Shown: positions 24,921 to 36,930 of the stretch, one piece after another
Layout: every line of letters begins with the position of its first letter
Numbering within the stretch: position 1 is the first letter of the stretch
NCBI GenBank assembly: GCA_016165875.1
Contig: JABBOT010000016.1
Location: 10,664,063 to 10,728,062 of the forward strand
Origin: Acanthopleura granulata
Lineage: Eukaryota; Mollusca; Polyplacophora; Chitonida; Chitonidae
Reading direction: 5' to 3'
Length of the DNA: 64,000 bases
Notes under the pieces: model-generated
What the model saw: the letters and a program-made list of their open reading frames with translations, nothing else
Database searches by the model: none
Told to the model about the DNA's origin: nothing
Program-made: the position numbers and the translations under genes

Positions 24921-27150
24921 AACATGTCTTTGATAAACGGACTAGAAAACGAGTCAAAACTCCCCAGACTAATCAGACGTGGCTTGTCTTATCTGTACAT
25001 ATACTAACAAGCACAAGTTGAAATACATCTAAGTCCACCAAGGCTTATGGGCTGTCGAACATTTTTGTGAACAAAAACAAGTTTTTTTATGCAGAAAGCA
25101 TTGGAAGTACTTCAGTTAATTCGAAAATTTACCTTTTCTACCTTTTGTTTGTATGTATTGTCCTCATGCGTTACCTTACACCCTGTATAAATTCCAATTA
25201 CCAAGTTATCGTGAAACCTTTACAGCAGCCATTCTTCTGGTCACAAATATAGAACAGGAAATACAGACTCGGGTCAGCTTTGGTTTTTGTATATGCATAT
25301 GCTAATGTTATTCTGTATGTGGCCTGTAGAAACGCGTTGACGTCATTGTTTGTATTGTCTGGTATAGGCTGTTTGAGAATGATACAGCCTGCTTGTCAGT
25401 GTTATAGGCTAGTTGACAATGAGTCACGTACTCATTATCGAATTCACACAGAAAAAACTGTATTTGTAATGAATGCGTGATAAGTGTGTGTACTGTCAGA
25501 GTAATTGATTCTTCCCGGTGACACAAAGAAACCAAGCTGGGCATATATTTTAAGCTGTTTGCATTAAATTAATCGTGGAAACGTTTATATCACGCAGCCT
25601 TCAGCCATACTATAGACTTAAAGGGTAGCAGAAAAATGACCTCTATCGACGGATGTAAGGCTGCAACCTACACGATTGAGAACACGGCCCCCTACATCAT
25701 TCAGCAATAATATAAAAATCTGCGTACAATCTCGAAGAATGTTGTTGATCTCATGTAACTTGGCGGACAGCACCAATAACACTCGATTATTTGAAACGAT
25801 TGTATAAAGTGATTTCTTTTGAGCTTCTTGGTTTCCGCGCGTGAGCTTATTAATATTGAAGAGAAGGACGACGTCTTGACTGCTCGTGATGTCGAGGAAA
25901 GCCTATCAGATTTCAGTGACGTCCTGCATATGTTGTTGGCGCATGTGAACAGTTTGATTGCTACGCTAGGCGTCAAGCACTTAACGCTATACAGTGAGAT
26001 ATTTTCAAGGCTAGAAAATCCATAATTACAAGTCGGACAGATTAAAACCTTACCTTTTCCCGACTTCTCTCCTTCTATGGAGGGCTAGACAATCTCAAAG
26101 ACTTTTTTAAGTCCAATAACTATTATTTTGAATCAAGGAAGACACATATTAACAAAAGAAATCTTGGTAATGTATAAAGTGGCAGCCTCTGCATTTAATG
26201 TTCAGCTGGCAATGAATTGCAATTAAGTCTGAAGTAAATTTATGTGGAATCACTCGCAGGTGTCGAATTCCACACATCTTCCTGCTTTTGATGACATAAA
26301 ATCTGTCAACTTGTTTGTTTTTCTTTTCTTGTGTATTCTGTGATTATTAATACAGGCTACTGCACATTAGGCTTTGAAGGGAATTACTCACGTATTCCGA
26401 ACCTCGCGGTTGTATTAAGAAACGATGTAAAAAACCAGCACTTTTAAACTGTAGCGCTGGTTGTATTGCTTGGCTACCTCAGATGCATGGTACACCGTGT
26501 ATAAAGCCATTATTACAACTAATGTCTTAGCCATGTATATGAGAGGAAAAGGCCCCAAATCTTGAAGTCAGACATTATCGTCCATAGTCATTATCAGTGC
26601 AAAGAATCAAGCATATCGACTTTCCATGTGGAGTCTCTAAGAACATGCACGCATTCGAAAGCTTCATTCTACAGTTAGTAGTTGTATGATAAGTGTTAAG
26701 ATTAGAGTGGCGTAACACTGGGTTTCTCGGTGCAGTTAGGCACACAAGTCATACATATACACTAGAGTAAGAAAGAAAAACGTTCTTAAGTGCTTTGTTC
26801 TTGAACTCCTGTCGGGCATGTAAAGGAAAGCTCTCGGTAACTCTCAATCCTCCACCTTTTTGTTTAGTTTCGGAATTTTAGATAATCAGTGTTTCACCCA
26901 CTTCCATATGAACGCCACATTGAAACTGGTGGCCAAACAGGGCAAAAACATTTAGTGAGCCAGTCATTTCCATTATATTAAGTTTCAGGTTCTTAATTAT
27001 TAGAAGGCCTAATGTATATACATTTCTTTAATATTTGTAAACACACTTGCTCCTTGAAGCAGTATTCTATAAAAGCTAGTGTGCATGAGCAGTACACAGT
27101 ATTGTGGCCAACCTTCTTATCTCTCAATTGTGTATGGCGTGTATGTACGT
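24921..27150. other. No gene seen
   Basis: The frame at 25819-26025 is somewhat acidic and amphipathic (ELINIEEKDDVLTARDVEES) but short, with no splice partner or homology that I recognise. Confidence 0.5.
25339..25346. promoter_or_regulatory. CRE palindrome TGACGTCA
   Basis: Perfect CREB/ATF site in non-coding sequence, about 1.6 kb from the one at 23702. Confidence 0.3.
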
Positions 27151-27226
27151 ATGCTTGGGTTTATGTCACACTCAACAATTTTTCAGTAATATGACGACAA
27201 GGAACCCTTAGAATGTATATATACTG
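27151..27226 (-). mobile_element. SINE R2 3' fragment
   Basis: TGGGTTTATGTCACACTCAA, AATTTTTCAGTAATATGACG and ACAAGGAACCCTTAGAATG match the start of the copy at 63419. A small tandem repeat follows directly. Confidence 0.65.
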
Positions 27227-27352
27227 TGTCTTCTTGCCGCAGGGCGAGTCCATCACATCCACAGTGATATGTACATCCGTGGTTCAGAGTGGTGTCTTCT
27301 TGTCGCAGGGCGACTGCATCACATCCACAGTGATATGCACGTCGGTTCACAG
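27227..27352. repeat. 66-bp tandem duplication
   Basis: GTCTTCTTGCCGCAGGGCGA (27228) recurs as GTCTTCTTGTCGCAGGGCGA (27294). Both are followed by CATCACATCCACAGTGATAT. It sits at the end of an R2 SINE fragment. Confidence 0.85.
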
Positions 27353-27753
27353 TTGTATAGTGGATTTGCAGACTTGTAGAGAGTCGTTTGAGAGAGTAAT
27401 TTGTTATCCTCGCGAACATCTACGGGAAAGTTAGATTCTTCTAGCCATTGTGGAACACATCATCCACGGACTTCATTGGGCGGATGTATGTTTCATAGGT
27501 GCGATATTCTAGCTCCCTTACTGCTTGTCTTCAAATACTCCCTCCTATTTAAATGAGATTCTCTCTAATTTTCCTATATATTATCGTTTCACGTGCACGA
27601 TGGTGTGACATTTGAATCGCACGTTCCATACCTCCAACAGCGCCTGTGCCCTTGTCTGCGCTGTTTGTACAAGCATTCCCACCGCTGGAAAGTTTTGCAC
27701 AGAAATCATGAACAACACCAAGGTCACAGACGTCACTGTGATGAGATAGGAAG

Positions 27754-27761
27754 TGACGTCA
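27754..27761. promoter_or_regulatory. CRE palindrome TGACGTCA
   Basis: Perfect CRE; a second, imperfect one (AGACGTCA, 27728-27735) lies about 25 bp upstream. Confidence 0.35.
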
Positions 27762-28215
27762 GAAAACATAAAAACTGTCTGAACTAGTCCCTTCATCTAA
27801 AGTATGCACAAGATTTCATGGAACATCTAAAGCAACTGTATTATTGAATGCTGAACATACAGGTCCACGATACTACATTCGTGATGCGGCTGTCGATAAA
27901 AACCACACGTGTATCACACAAGATCTAGAGATAACACTCTTCTAGTTCGTGGCAGTAATGTACAGCAAGCATAGATAGCCGCGCAGGCGCTGTAAGGTCC
28001 GGACCGCACAGATAGCTTATCCAATCAAATGGACTGTTTATTTATTACACTGACATAGATTTACCACCAATGGTATATCATATTACACGCTCAATCGAAG
28101 ATTTTATGACTTGTCCCAAATCAAAATTAACCTACTTTGTTGTCTATATACAGCTTTATAGCCTTAAAAGTTCCCACCGCACACAACGTGTGGAACATTT
28201 CATCCTGTTTGGTCC

Positions 28216-28324
28216 CGTGAATGATGATACCAGTGCTGTAAATGATGATATCAGTCCTGAAAATAATGACACCAGTCTGTAAATGGTGATATCAGTAGTG
28301 TAAATGATGATATCAGTCCTGTAA
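28216..28324. repeat. 21-bp tandem repeat, 5 copies
   Basis: AATGATGATATCAGTCCTGTA-type units start at 28220, 28241, 28262, 28282 and 28303. Slightly degenerate. Confidence 0.85.
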
Positions 28325-29795
28325 TCTACGGGCATATGAGGCATTGCGAGCACAAAACGATCAGGTTGGCAGGGAATACAATCTTCAACGTTGCCTTGAC
28401 GATTTGCCACCAGATTTGTTGTCCCTTCGGCGGATGGATTCATTCAGTGTTTCTTCATGACTGATGGACGTGACTGATTGATTAGCGTGTGAATCACTCA
28501 ATGACATGGATTAATAACTCTCGGATCAAACGCTGTATTGATAAGAAAAAACACTGTAAACCTCACGGGCTTTTTAAAGGAATAGTTTGTCTTCAGAGTA
28601 AAAAAAGACAATGAAAAACAGTTAATCAGTACGTCAGTTGGTGGGGTAGAAATCATTTGTTAGGGTTTCAAGCTTGCTTTTTTTTCAGTTTTCATTAACC
28701 GGTGTGGTTTTCTGTACACATACAGCTTGGGAATTGTGAAAGCGTTTTAGTTGGAGGGTGGGAGGTGGGCGAAAGGGGAAGGAGAGAGAGGGGAGGATAG
28801 AGTAGGTTTATTTAACTCAACACGATAAGCAAAAACTTACCTGAAAGCAGGTAATTTTCTCACTTGTATATATTAAGACACTCTTACCATCATCGCAATG
28901 TTGTAAAAAAATTGTACAGTTCGAGAACCATCGGATACGAAACTCCTTGGAAAACACTGCATGGCTAATTCAAGAGAGTAAATATGTTAAGAAGTCGTCC
29001 AGTTGTACCTTTTTACTGATATTTAATTATTTAATTTTCCTTTTTGCGCTTGAAGTTTGTACTGGCATGTTGAAACCGGTCCACAGCGGGATGGCGGGCA
29101 GCTATGGTCAGGCCTGTTCAAGGCTAAGGCTGGCTTGGGGAACGAATCTGCCATTTCAGCATGTGGGACCAACATGAAAAGGCTTAGTGGTTGGCAATAC
29201 TGATATTAAATACTAATTACTTGCTTAAACTTGTCATCACCTGGACAACCTGGGTTGATCGGGTAGGATATATATAAACCGCTATCGGCATAGCAGGATT
29301 ATATCTCATACACTATCCGATCAGCTCTGTGTGTTCAGGTGATTTTGTGTTCAATTATACTGAAATTCTTGTAATGTGTAATTATTCCACTACCATGGTG
29401 ACATTCTCAGTTTTGTTGAAGTTATGTTTTTTACGATCATGGTCTTTACTATGTCATAATTTTACACTCCTCAGTTCGACCGTAATATTATTCGTATTTC
29501 CTATGTATATAAATAAATATATATCATACACTATCCGATCAGCTCTGTGTTTGTGTTCTGTTTTTCAGAATATGGCAACGATTACCAAGTCAACATTATG
29601 GGAAAGTGTCGGAGACTAAACCGTCTTTTCTATATGAGGAAAAGAATGTAAGTAGGAAACTATGATACATACAAGGTAGGTATATAGAGTATATAAGAAT
29701 GTTCTTGGGAAACCAAATATAAGGTATGTCATGTAGAAGATCCACGCACTGTTTGCACTTAAAGATTTGATGCATGTGATTTAGTGCATGGTCAC
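28325..29795. other. No gene seen
   Basis: A short direct repeat ATCATACACTATCCGATCAG occurs at about 29306 and 29523, both followed by CTCTGTGT. Nothing else recognised. Confidence 0.5.
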
Positions 29796-29966
29796 TCATT
29801 GCGATGATTCCCAGGCTTCCTCTCTGATCGCACGTGGTATGTAATCTGCCAGCAACCTGCGCACTGTCATGGCTTTCCTCCCACCGCAATGCTGATCGCC
29901 GCATACATAGTACAAGTGAAATATATTGGGGTGCGGCGTGAGATGATGAATTACTGAATAAATGAC
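29796..29966 (+). mobile_element. SINE R1 copy, diverged
   Basis: Contains CCAGCAACCTGCGCACTGTC, TTTCCTCCCACCGCAATGCT, CAAGTGAAATATATTGGGGT and a GAATAAATGA tail in the right order. The 126-codon frame on the opposite strand covers this element and is not a gene. Confidence 0.7.
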
Positions 29967-30699
29967 CCCCAAACAATCATGTTTCTCGGTTTCTCTCGAT
30001 TGGCCGTCTGATTTACTTAACACAGTTCATTACTAATTCATAGATTACAGGCCTACCCTTAATATTTTACTCATGTTTATTTCGTGGCATGTATATACAC
30101 CTGCCAAATACATCACTTAAAATATCTTTACTATATTTTCTTTCATTTCACCGCTATTCATGGGCAAACGCAAGAGTGTATTAAATACACAATGCACATT
30201 CCGGGACTTGTAAGAATGGCGCAGGTTTCCAGCCAAATTCAACAACTATCCTTCTTTCAGCAAAGAACGCGTTCCCAGAGAGACACATCAAAGCGCGGAA
30301 ATAGTGGGTATGGATATCTAGGAGTCGGAGATAAATACCAGCTAAAAGCCAAATACCAACAAAGCAACGCGGACCTCACAGAGAGCCAGTATCTGGATAA
30401 TGTCATAAGTTTACGTATACATACACAGTGACTGGCATGAAAGATTACACTGGTAACAGCCTTCCCTTGACTTATGTAAACTCTAATAAATACAAAGCCA
30501 GGCCACGGAAAATAATTGTTAGGTTTAATAATACAAAACTTTGAACCATAGATAGAGAAATATCCTACTGAGGATTTGATGGGACAGAGGTGATATGTTT
30601 AAGATGCTCACCCAATAATTGCACCGAAGTGTTGTTCCAGCTCAGCATCGGACAAGAAATGTACGAGATCCATCCGCCAGCACTGGACATCAATTGCCT

Positions 30700-30875
30700 T
30701 CCGCTAATATGGCATTCACACCTAGGCCATCGCATACGGGCGACATGCAGTGAAACGCCATACGCCCTTGCCAAACATCCTGGGTTTACTCTTCGCCATT
30801 CCCGCCACCGAAATTGCATGGTCACCTTTGTACTTGCATGAAATTTAATTGGGTATACGGCGTTAAACAACAGTG
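30700..30875 (+). mobile_element. SINE R1 copy, old
   Basis: The 3' part reads TGCATGAAATTTAATTGGGT then ATACGGCGTTAAACAACAGT, matching the R1 tail with substitutions; upstream CATTCCCGCCACCG matches the body loosely. Confidence 0.5.
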
Positions 30876-31095
30876 AATCAAAATCGCAATGGTATTGACT
30901 TTGGAAAAGTGTTAAGAGGATAGATCGGATCTTTTCAAATCCAAGTGGGGCCGTTCATATAGATGTGAGAAACATTGGCAATCTTGGTAATTCCGGCTTT
31001 GTTATACTCAGGACAAAGGGATAGGCCAAGTATATAAGTGGGTCTTTGATATTATACTATGACTGGGCGGTGGCACAGTTCTGCGATATCCCTGA

Positions 31096-31250
31096 GATTT
31101 GTGGAAAGGGTGCCTTTCCTCGCGCCATGACGTCTCAGGTCCAAGCTGTACTGATCACTGGTCTCTTGGAATGCTTACTAATATAGTTACCAGTTTGCCC
31201 AGAAACCGCCATCGCAAAGACCGAGATGAATGTACATGTAACAGAATAGT
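31096..31250. repeat. Dispersed repeat R4, copy 2
   Basis: GGAAAGGGTGCCTTTCCTCG, AGGTCCAAGCTGTACTGATC and CAGAAACCGCCATCGCAAAG align with 4074-4215. Class unknown. Confidence 0.5.
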
Positions 31251-31384
31251 ACTCATCTGAAACTGACCGAATCGGTTTTGGTCGGGGGAGATTCCCAGCT
31301 ATTGTTCTACATCGGTAGTGTCCAACTGATGCTTAGTAAGTTTATATGACGTATAAAATACAACATCATATAGAGATCAAAACC

Positions 31385-31502
31385 AGCGCAACGACGACTC
31401 TGTGATAGGTTTGAAAATGGTCACTCGTTACCCGTGAAATCCGATCAGTTTACCTCAGTTAGGGATTTATTCTAACTGTTCATGTGAGTAGCAACTTATA
31501 GG
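31385..31502 (+). mobile_element. Dispersed SINE family R3, copy 1
   Basis: Contains AATGGTCACTCGTTACCCGT, CTCAGTTAGGGATTTATTCT and AACTGTTCATGTGAG, shared with 42.4, 49.2 and 51.3 kb. Confidence 0.7.
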
Positions 31503-34500
31503 CCCCCTATTTGTACAGATTCGTGGGAGTAACGCCTCGATTAAACGTGCAGCCTACACGCAAATGGAGACTTTCTTTTTCATTCGTCACATAATTACAT
31601 TACCACGGCCTCTACTCTCCAGTCCGTGTCTTATCTCAGCTGCGTACGATTATTTTCAATTATCATTCCACAAGGTGGATTATCTGGATTCTACCTAACA
31701 GAAATAAATCCCCCTGGTTTAGAAAGCTTCGGATAAACTGATCTATACGTTAACTGAATCAGAGCGGTTTAAAAAAGAAACGTCTGACAAAATGCAACAC
31801 AGGCTGATGTCAGTTTTATAAACTGGCTCCTGGGTTTACACAGACTTTGACTGCTTATTTACCTGCTGTTGACGTTTATATGGGCCCACAAGAAATGATT
31901 CGGTAAACAGTTTTCGCAGGCTCTCGGCAGCTCCATGATTTACAATGGGGCATAAAAACATGTCTTGTCGTGATGCGACTGCACGATAAGATGGCTGCTC
32001 ATCACGTATACACATTTAACGGTTACGTAATACAAGAACGAGGTTGTACTTGTATGTACATCATTTAGTTTCGCATCTTTTGGCATCGTATTTTATGACC
32101 GTCTCTATCCATTGCGATAAAGCACATCATACAGGAAAGTGTATCTCAGTGGTAATAAAGAACATTTTTTGAATACATTTAGATAGTATCTTGTAAAGAA
32201 AAAACGATTGTGCAATATACACAGGAGGCCTACACCGAAGGCTCTTGTATACAGTCTGCAAAAGGAAATTTGCGTAACGCCGGTATATACCTAGCCCCTT
32301 CCCCACCCCCTAGTAATGATGCAGAGTTAAGTTACTAAAGTGAAAATATTTTGTTCGCTCCAATCGTCATTGGCTGTTAAGAAAGTCTGAATTTAAGACG
32401 ACACAATCACATACGGAGTTCAAAATAGTGAACTGTTTTAGTCACTGTTAAAGTTTTAGGCTGAATCAACCACCCACCCCCCACCCACCCCAAGAAATAA
32501 TAGTGATCTTTTACCTGGTGATATTTGTCTGACATCTTTGAAGTTATGTTACATCGTTATTATTCAAATTATGTTAATTAAGCCTGTTTACACGCCAGAA
32601 CTCTTTTCCCATGAATTAAGAGGTGTAAATATTAAAAATTGTTAACTTACGTACGGTCATTAATGAATTCCTCTCTTTTCATTTGTCTTATCTCAATTAC
32701 TATCAGCTTTTAATGTGGTGAGGTGAGTTCACCTAGGACACAACCGTTAATGAACTTGGTTTGAACAACATCACGAATCTGGTTTCTTTCATCGGAAACT
32801 CTGCTGACAAGCCTGTTTTAATAATACTCTTTGGTTTCCGACCTCATGAACACTAGCCTGTTTTAAGCACACCTTTCTTTTTGTGGTCTTTGCCGACCAG
32901 GTGAATACTAATTAGAAATTTTCACCGCAGGCCCTCATTAAGGATGCAATGTACAAAAGGCATCTGGGGGTAAGTAAGATATCCAAGTTTACCCGTAACT
33001 CACATCAAACTGAAAAGCACTGACGCAAACAACCGGATGATATGCAAATTAAACAGCGAGTATGTGTATATGTATACCTGTCCAGAAGAAAACTGTGCTC
33101 TGTCACTCTAGCACTGATTTACGATTTGATTGAGAGTCGAGCCAAAAGTATATCTATCAAAGATCTGATTTTTTCCTTGTTTATTTTGACATAAAGGTAA
33201 GAGATGTTGTATGCTCCGACAGAAACAAATAAGATAACATGTACATTGTGTGTGCCCACCAGCTCTCAAACTTTCAACTGTTTTCTTTAATTTTCCCTTT
33301 TCTTTTTGTGTGTCATTTCTTTATCTCCTGTCGGAAAGACCGCTAAAGTGACATTTTCATTCTTATTGAAATGCGAAACATATATATTTGGCCAGGGCAG
33401 GTCTGGAAACGAACGGGCACACTATAATCTGACTAAACCATCCTGCTACAACATCATTGTGATCATTTTACTCACCATGCAGGAAGGAGAATGTTAACAT
33501 AGGGAAAACTGAATGGTTACAAATAAACCGCTATTTCATTACAAGGCTGAATATAAGTCAATTAACAAAGTACATGCACAAATTCATGATGTTATGGTAT
33601 ACAATGAATGATTTCTGCTTTGAATAAACCAATGATTGGACGAAAGTGTAAATCAATCAATTAGCTTATGAGCTGATCGACGATAGAAGCAACCGTTTAA
33701 TGAAAGTCACCCGAGCAACGATTTGTATAATGAATTCACGGAAGAGTGTTTCAGTAAACAAAACCGCAGTGGCCAACAAAGTAGAGTTTTAATGAATGAA
33801 TCTATACTGGCCACAAATAACCGTTCAATCAGTCAATTCAATAATAAACCAAATATATATGTTTTCCACAGCAGTTCCAGGGATAAACAAAAATATGCCA
33901 ATCAATCCACGAATCGGTTAACGACGCATCACGTCAATTAAGAATCCCAAAACCAGCCATCACAATTAAGGAATCAGCAAGGTACACTGCTAGATAATCC
34001 CGATTTAGTAATAAAACACCCATAATATGAAAAGCACGTCATCTGTGTGGGATTAACATATAATTTCACACGATCATATTACAGCCAATAATATGCAGTG
34101 AAAACACCGAACAGGTTGTAGCCAGGTCTTTTACACGTATTGCTACGAAAATTTTATAACAGTATAGTTTTTAAGCAGAGTATTAACCAGTATTCAAGAT
34201 TATATTGTATTCTTGTAAAATCTGAAATTCGTTGCCTTTCGTTAGCATTTCAATCGCACGAGCTCAAACCATTCCCTGCGCGGAGCAGGAGTTTGTAGAG
34301 ATTCTCCACGCTATGGCTGCTTGTGGGGCCTTGGTGACAAATAAGCGGTCGAGGATGCTCCTGTTGCCATTTGTACAGTCTAATGTTCGTTGAAGACCAC
34401 TTCACTATTGTCTCTTGCAAGTAAAAAGGTACATAAGGAACCTGTCAAAGGTGGGTGGTTTAACAGTGCACTCTGCTCTACCAATGAAACTGGGTCCCGT

Positions 34501-36455
34501 GATTTAAGAGGAAAATTCTTGAGTGTGGCGAGTAACAGCAATCTGGTATATTCAAGTAAAATCTGGCGCATAAATTCTAGAGGTAATGTTTATTCGCATA
34601 GTTGTGACATATTCTAAAACGTGAATAATTACACGAACTTATCGTACGAAGAGCTCAATGTTTCTTACGATTATCCTAAACGTTTAGAAATATAGTTTGA
34701 TAATTTAATATGAGTAAACTTTTTTTTTGGAAAGGGAAGCGTTCACGTTTGTATCGTTCAGCTGTTGGCATAAATTCCTACCTTATGCAAACGGCACAAC
34801 AAAGCCTTTGACTGGGTTTTATTTCCTCTCACAAACCAATATGGCGTGTCATGTCCGTTCGTAACAAGTGTGAAAGTTCGTCAATAACATAACAGTGGTC
34901 GATGGTTTTACCCCTTACACTCCAGCTATCACCACAACAAAAATGAACCCCACCCACACACCACTGAATAAAAAACGACGAGTCTGGGATTAAAGAAAGT
35001 TCAGATAAAGCAAAGAAAATTTCTGAAATAACTGAATCAGGGACTAAAATAACGAAACGTACTTTTAAATGTCTTCGGACAACATATGTTCAAATTTTCT
35101 GACATAAAATCTGACCTTTGTAGTCCACTTCGTTGCCAGCTGGAATCGAACTACCTACGGTGGACGCTAACCAGCGAGAAACCGAATGTGCATTGTCCCG
35201 ATTGAGCTTAGCTGAGAGCATCTTCCCGCCTGCAGATGCTGCGTGTCAGACGCAGGCCATAAAGTATCGGAGCAGTTGTTATATCAGCTATGCAAAGATG
35301 GCAATAAAAGTGCTAGCGTTTTACGGCGCCATAAAACTCCTGTCTTGCCATAGACAGGCGAGGTGCAGCTGGTGGAGAAGCTTCGCTAAAAGCATCCTTG
35401 TATTACCGTCCACTTCAAAGACAGTTTATTACCACACTGATCAAAGAGTTGTGGAGCTTTGTGAGCCTAATTTCGAGGACAACCGGTTTGCTCATTTCTC
35501 CTGTCCTGTTATATGGACCATATTAAATGACAAGATCCTCGCGAGATTACCCCGGATAACGGCACATTTGGTGTTATATTAGCACTGTACCTTGTCATTG
35601 TTCCCCGGCATGTCATTTGTTTTAACCGCAATAAACGTGTTTAGATTTTGTCAGTGAGAAAAACAAAAGTAACTTTCATCTTGGCATTGTCAACGGTTAC
35701 AGCTGCTTCGCCTTCCGGGGACAATATGTGCCTGGATGTACATTATTCGCCTGACTGACCATCGCTGTTACAGAATTAAACGCATTTCCAATATTTCACT
35801 CATCCTGTAAATCATCAAAACCTGACATTCGTTATATAATCATCGCTATCGTTAATTACTAATTTCTTTGCTTGCCTTGTGATTTACCGCCGTGTGTTCA
35901 GTTCAAGGCTGTTTCACCTTCACAGTTTATTCATGAAAAACTGACATGTCTATATTTAGCGATAGTTACAGCACTGGTTGCTTTTCGAGCTATATAGTGG
36001 GCCGTTTGCCTGTTCCACTCTGGAAATATGTACGCCACTAACAGAGCTGGTGGACGAAATCGGTGTGGGTGATGAAAACAATAACGGCAGCCTAATGGTT
36101 TTAAGGGAACCCTGTGGATCCTGACTCAGAGGGTAGGGCGATCTCTGATTTCCTTTGATCTTGTCTCCATCAATCTCTGATTGAGTTCTACTCTCTGAGT
36201 AGGTTATAGATCCGTCTGTAGGGATGAGTCACACACCCCTGCACAAGGTACGAGCTTAGTTTCCTACTGGTACTTCAATACGTCCTGGCTATAGCCATGA
36301 TGCCAAGTCGACCGCACGCACAACTTGTTTTGTATTTCTGGCCTTGTCACTGCCAGTATAATATATCAGGCCTACATGTGTCCTTGCGCGAAGATTATTT
36401 TCAACGTTTATCAAATGTGAGCATATTGGTGTAGTTGTCCTCTGCTCACTAAGTG
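31503..36455. other. No gene seen
   Basis: C-rich (CCCACC)n-like stretch near 32470-32492, cryptic CAATCAATC sequence at 33630-33960, and the SINE head remnant at 35133. No supported coding region. Confidence 0.5.
35133..35215 (-). mobile_element. tRNA-like SINE head remnant
   Basis: The minus strand has GCTCAATCGGGACAATGC (A-box-like) and TAGTTCGATTCCAGCTGGC (B-box-like) about 50 bp apart, the spacing of a tRNA. No acceptor stem is visible. The 149-codon plus-strand frame at 35133-35582 starts inside it and is not supported as a gene. Confidence 0.4.
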
Positions 36456-36930
36456 TAACGAGAAATGCCAGTCAGTAAACTAGTCAGTCAGGCTGTCAGC
36501 CATTCGGCGCTCCTCTTAGTCAGTCGGTTAAACATTTAACCAGTCAGTCTTGGTTTTAATGAAACAGCCAGTTAGCGAACCAAACAGTCTGCGAGCCAAC
36601 CAGTCAGTCTGTCAGTCAACGAAAGAGTGCATGAGATTAGTCTACCGATCCACCGGACATCCAGTCAGTCAATCCACTATAGTTAGTTAGTTGGTCAACC
36701 CAGTAGTCAGCCCATCAGCTCGGCAGTCAGTTAGTCAACCAAACAGCCGGTCAACCAAGTCAGTCTTTCAGTTAACAACATAGTCCATAGTATTAGTCAA
36801 CCAATTCACCAATTCGACCAGTGAGTCAATCCACCACTGTCAGTTGGTTGGTCAACCTATATTGTAGTCAGTCAGTCAGCAAGTCAGGTAGTCAGTCCAT
36901 CAACAGCCAGTCAACCAGCCAGTCCACAAG
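36456..36930. repeat. CAGT/GTCA-rich region with a 159-bp higher-order repeat
   Basis: Degenerate CAGTCAGT and GTCAACCA tetranucleotide sequence. AACCAAACAGTCTGCGAGCC (36578) recurs as AACCAAACAGCCGGTCAACC (36737). The spaced landmarks TTAGTC, CAATCCAC and GTTGGTCAACC keep the same order in both. Confidence 0.8.

Noticed and set aside
25819..26025. Acidic 68-codon frame as a possible exon
   Set aside because: Some protein-like character but no homology recognised. Splice sites and partner exons could not be found.
35133..35582. 149-codon plus-strand frame
   Set aside because: Its start lies in a tRNA-like SINE head remnant, and the rest matches nothing that I recognise.
36456..36930. CRISPR-like array of short repeats and spacers
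   Set aside because: The repeats are degenerate tetranucleotides with a 159-bp higher-order unit in animal DNA, not uniform repeats with unique spacers.
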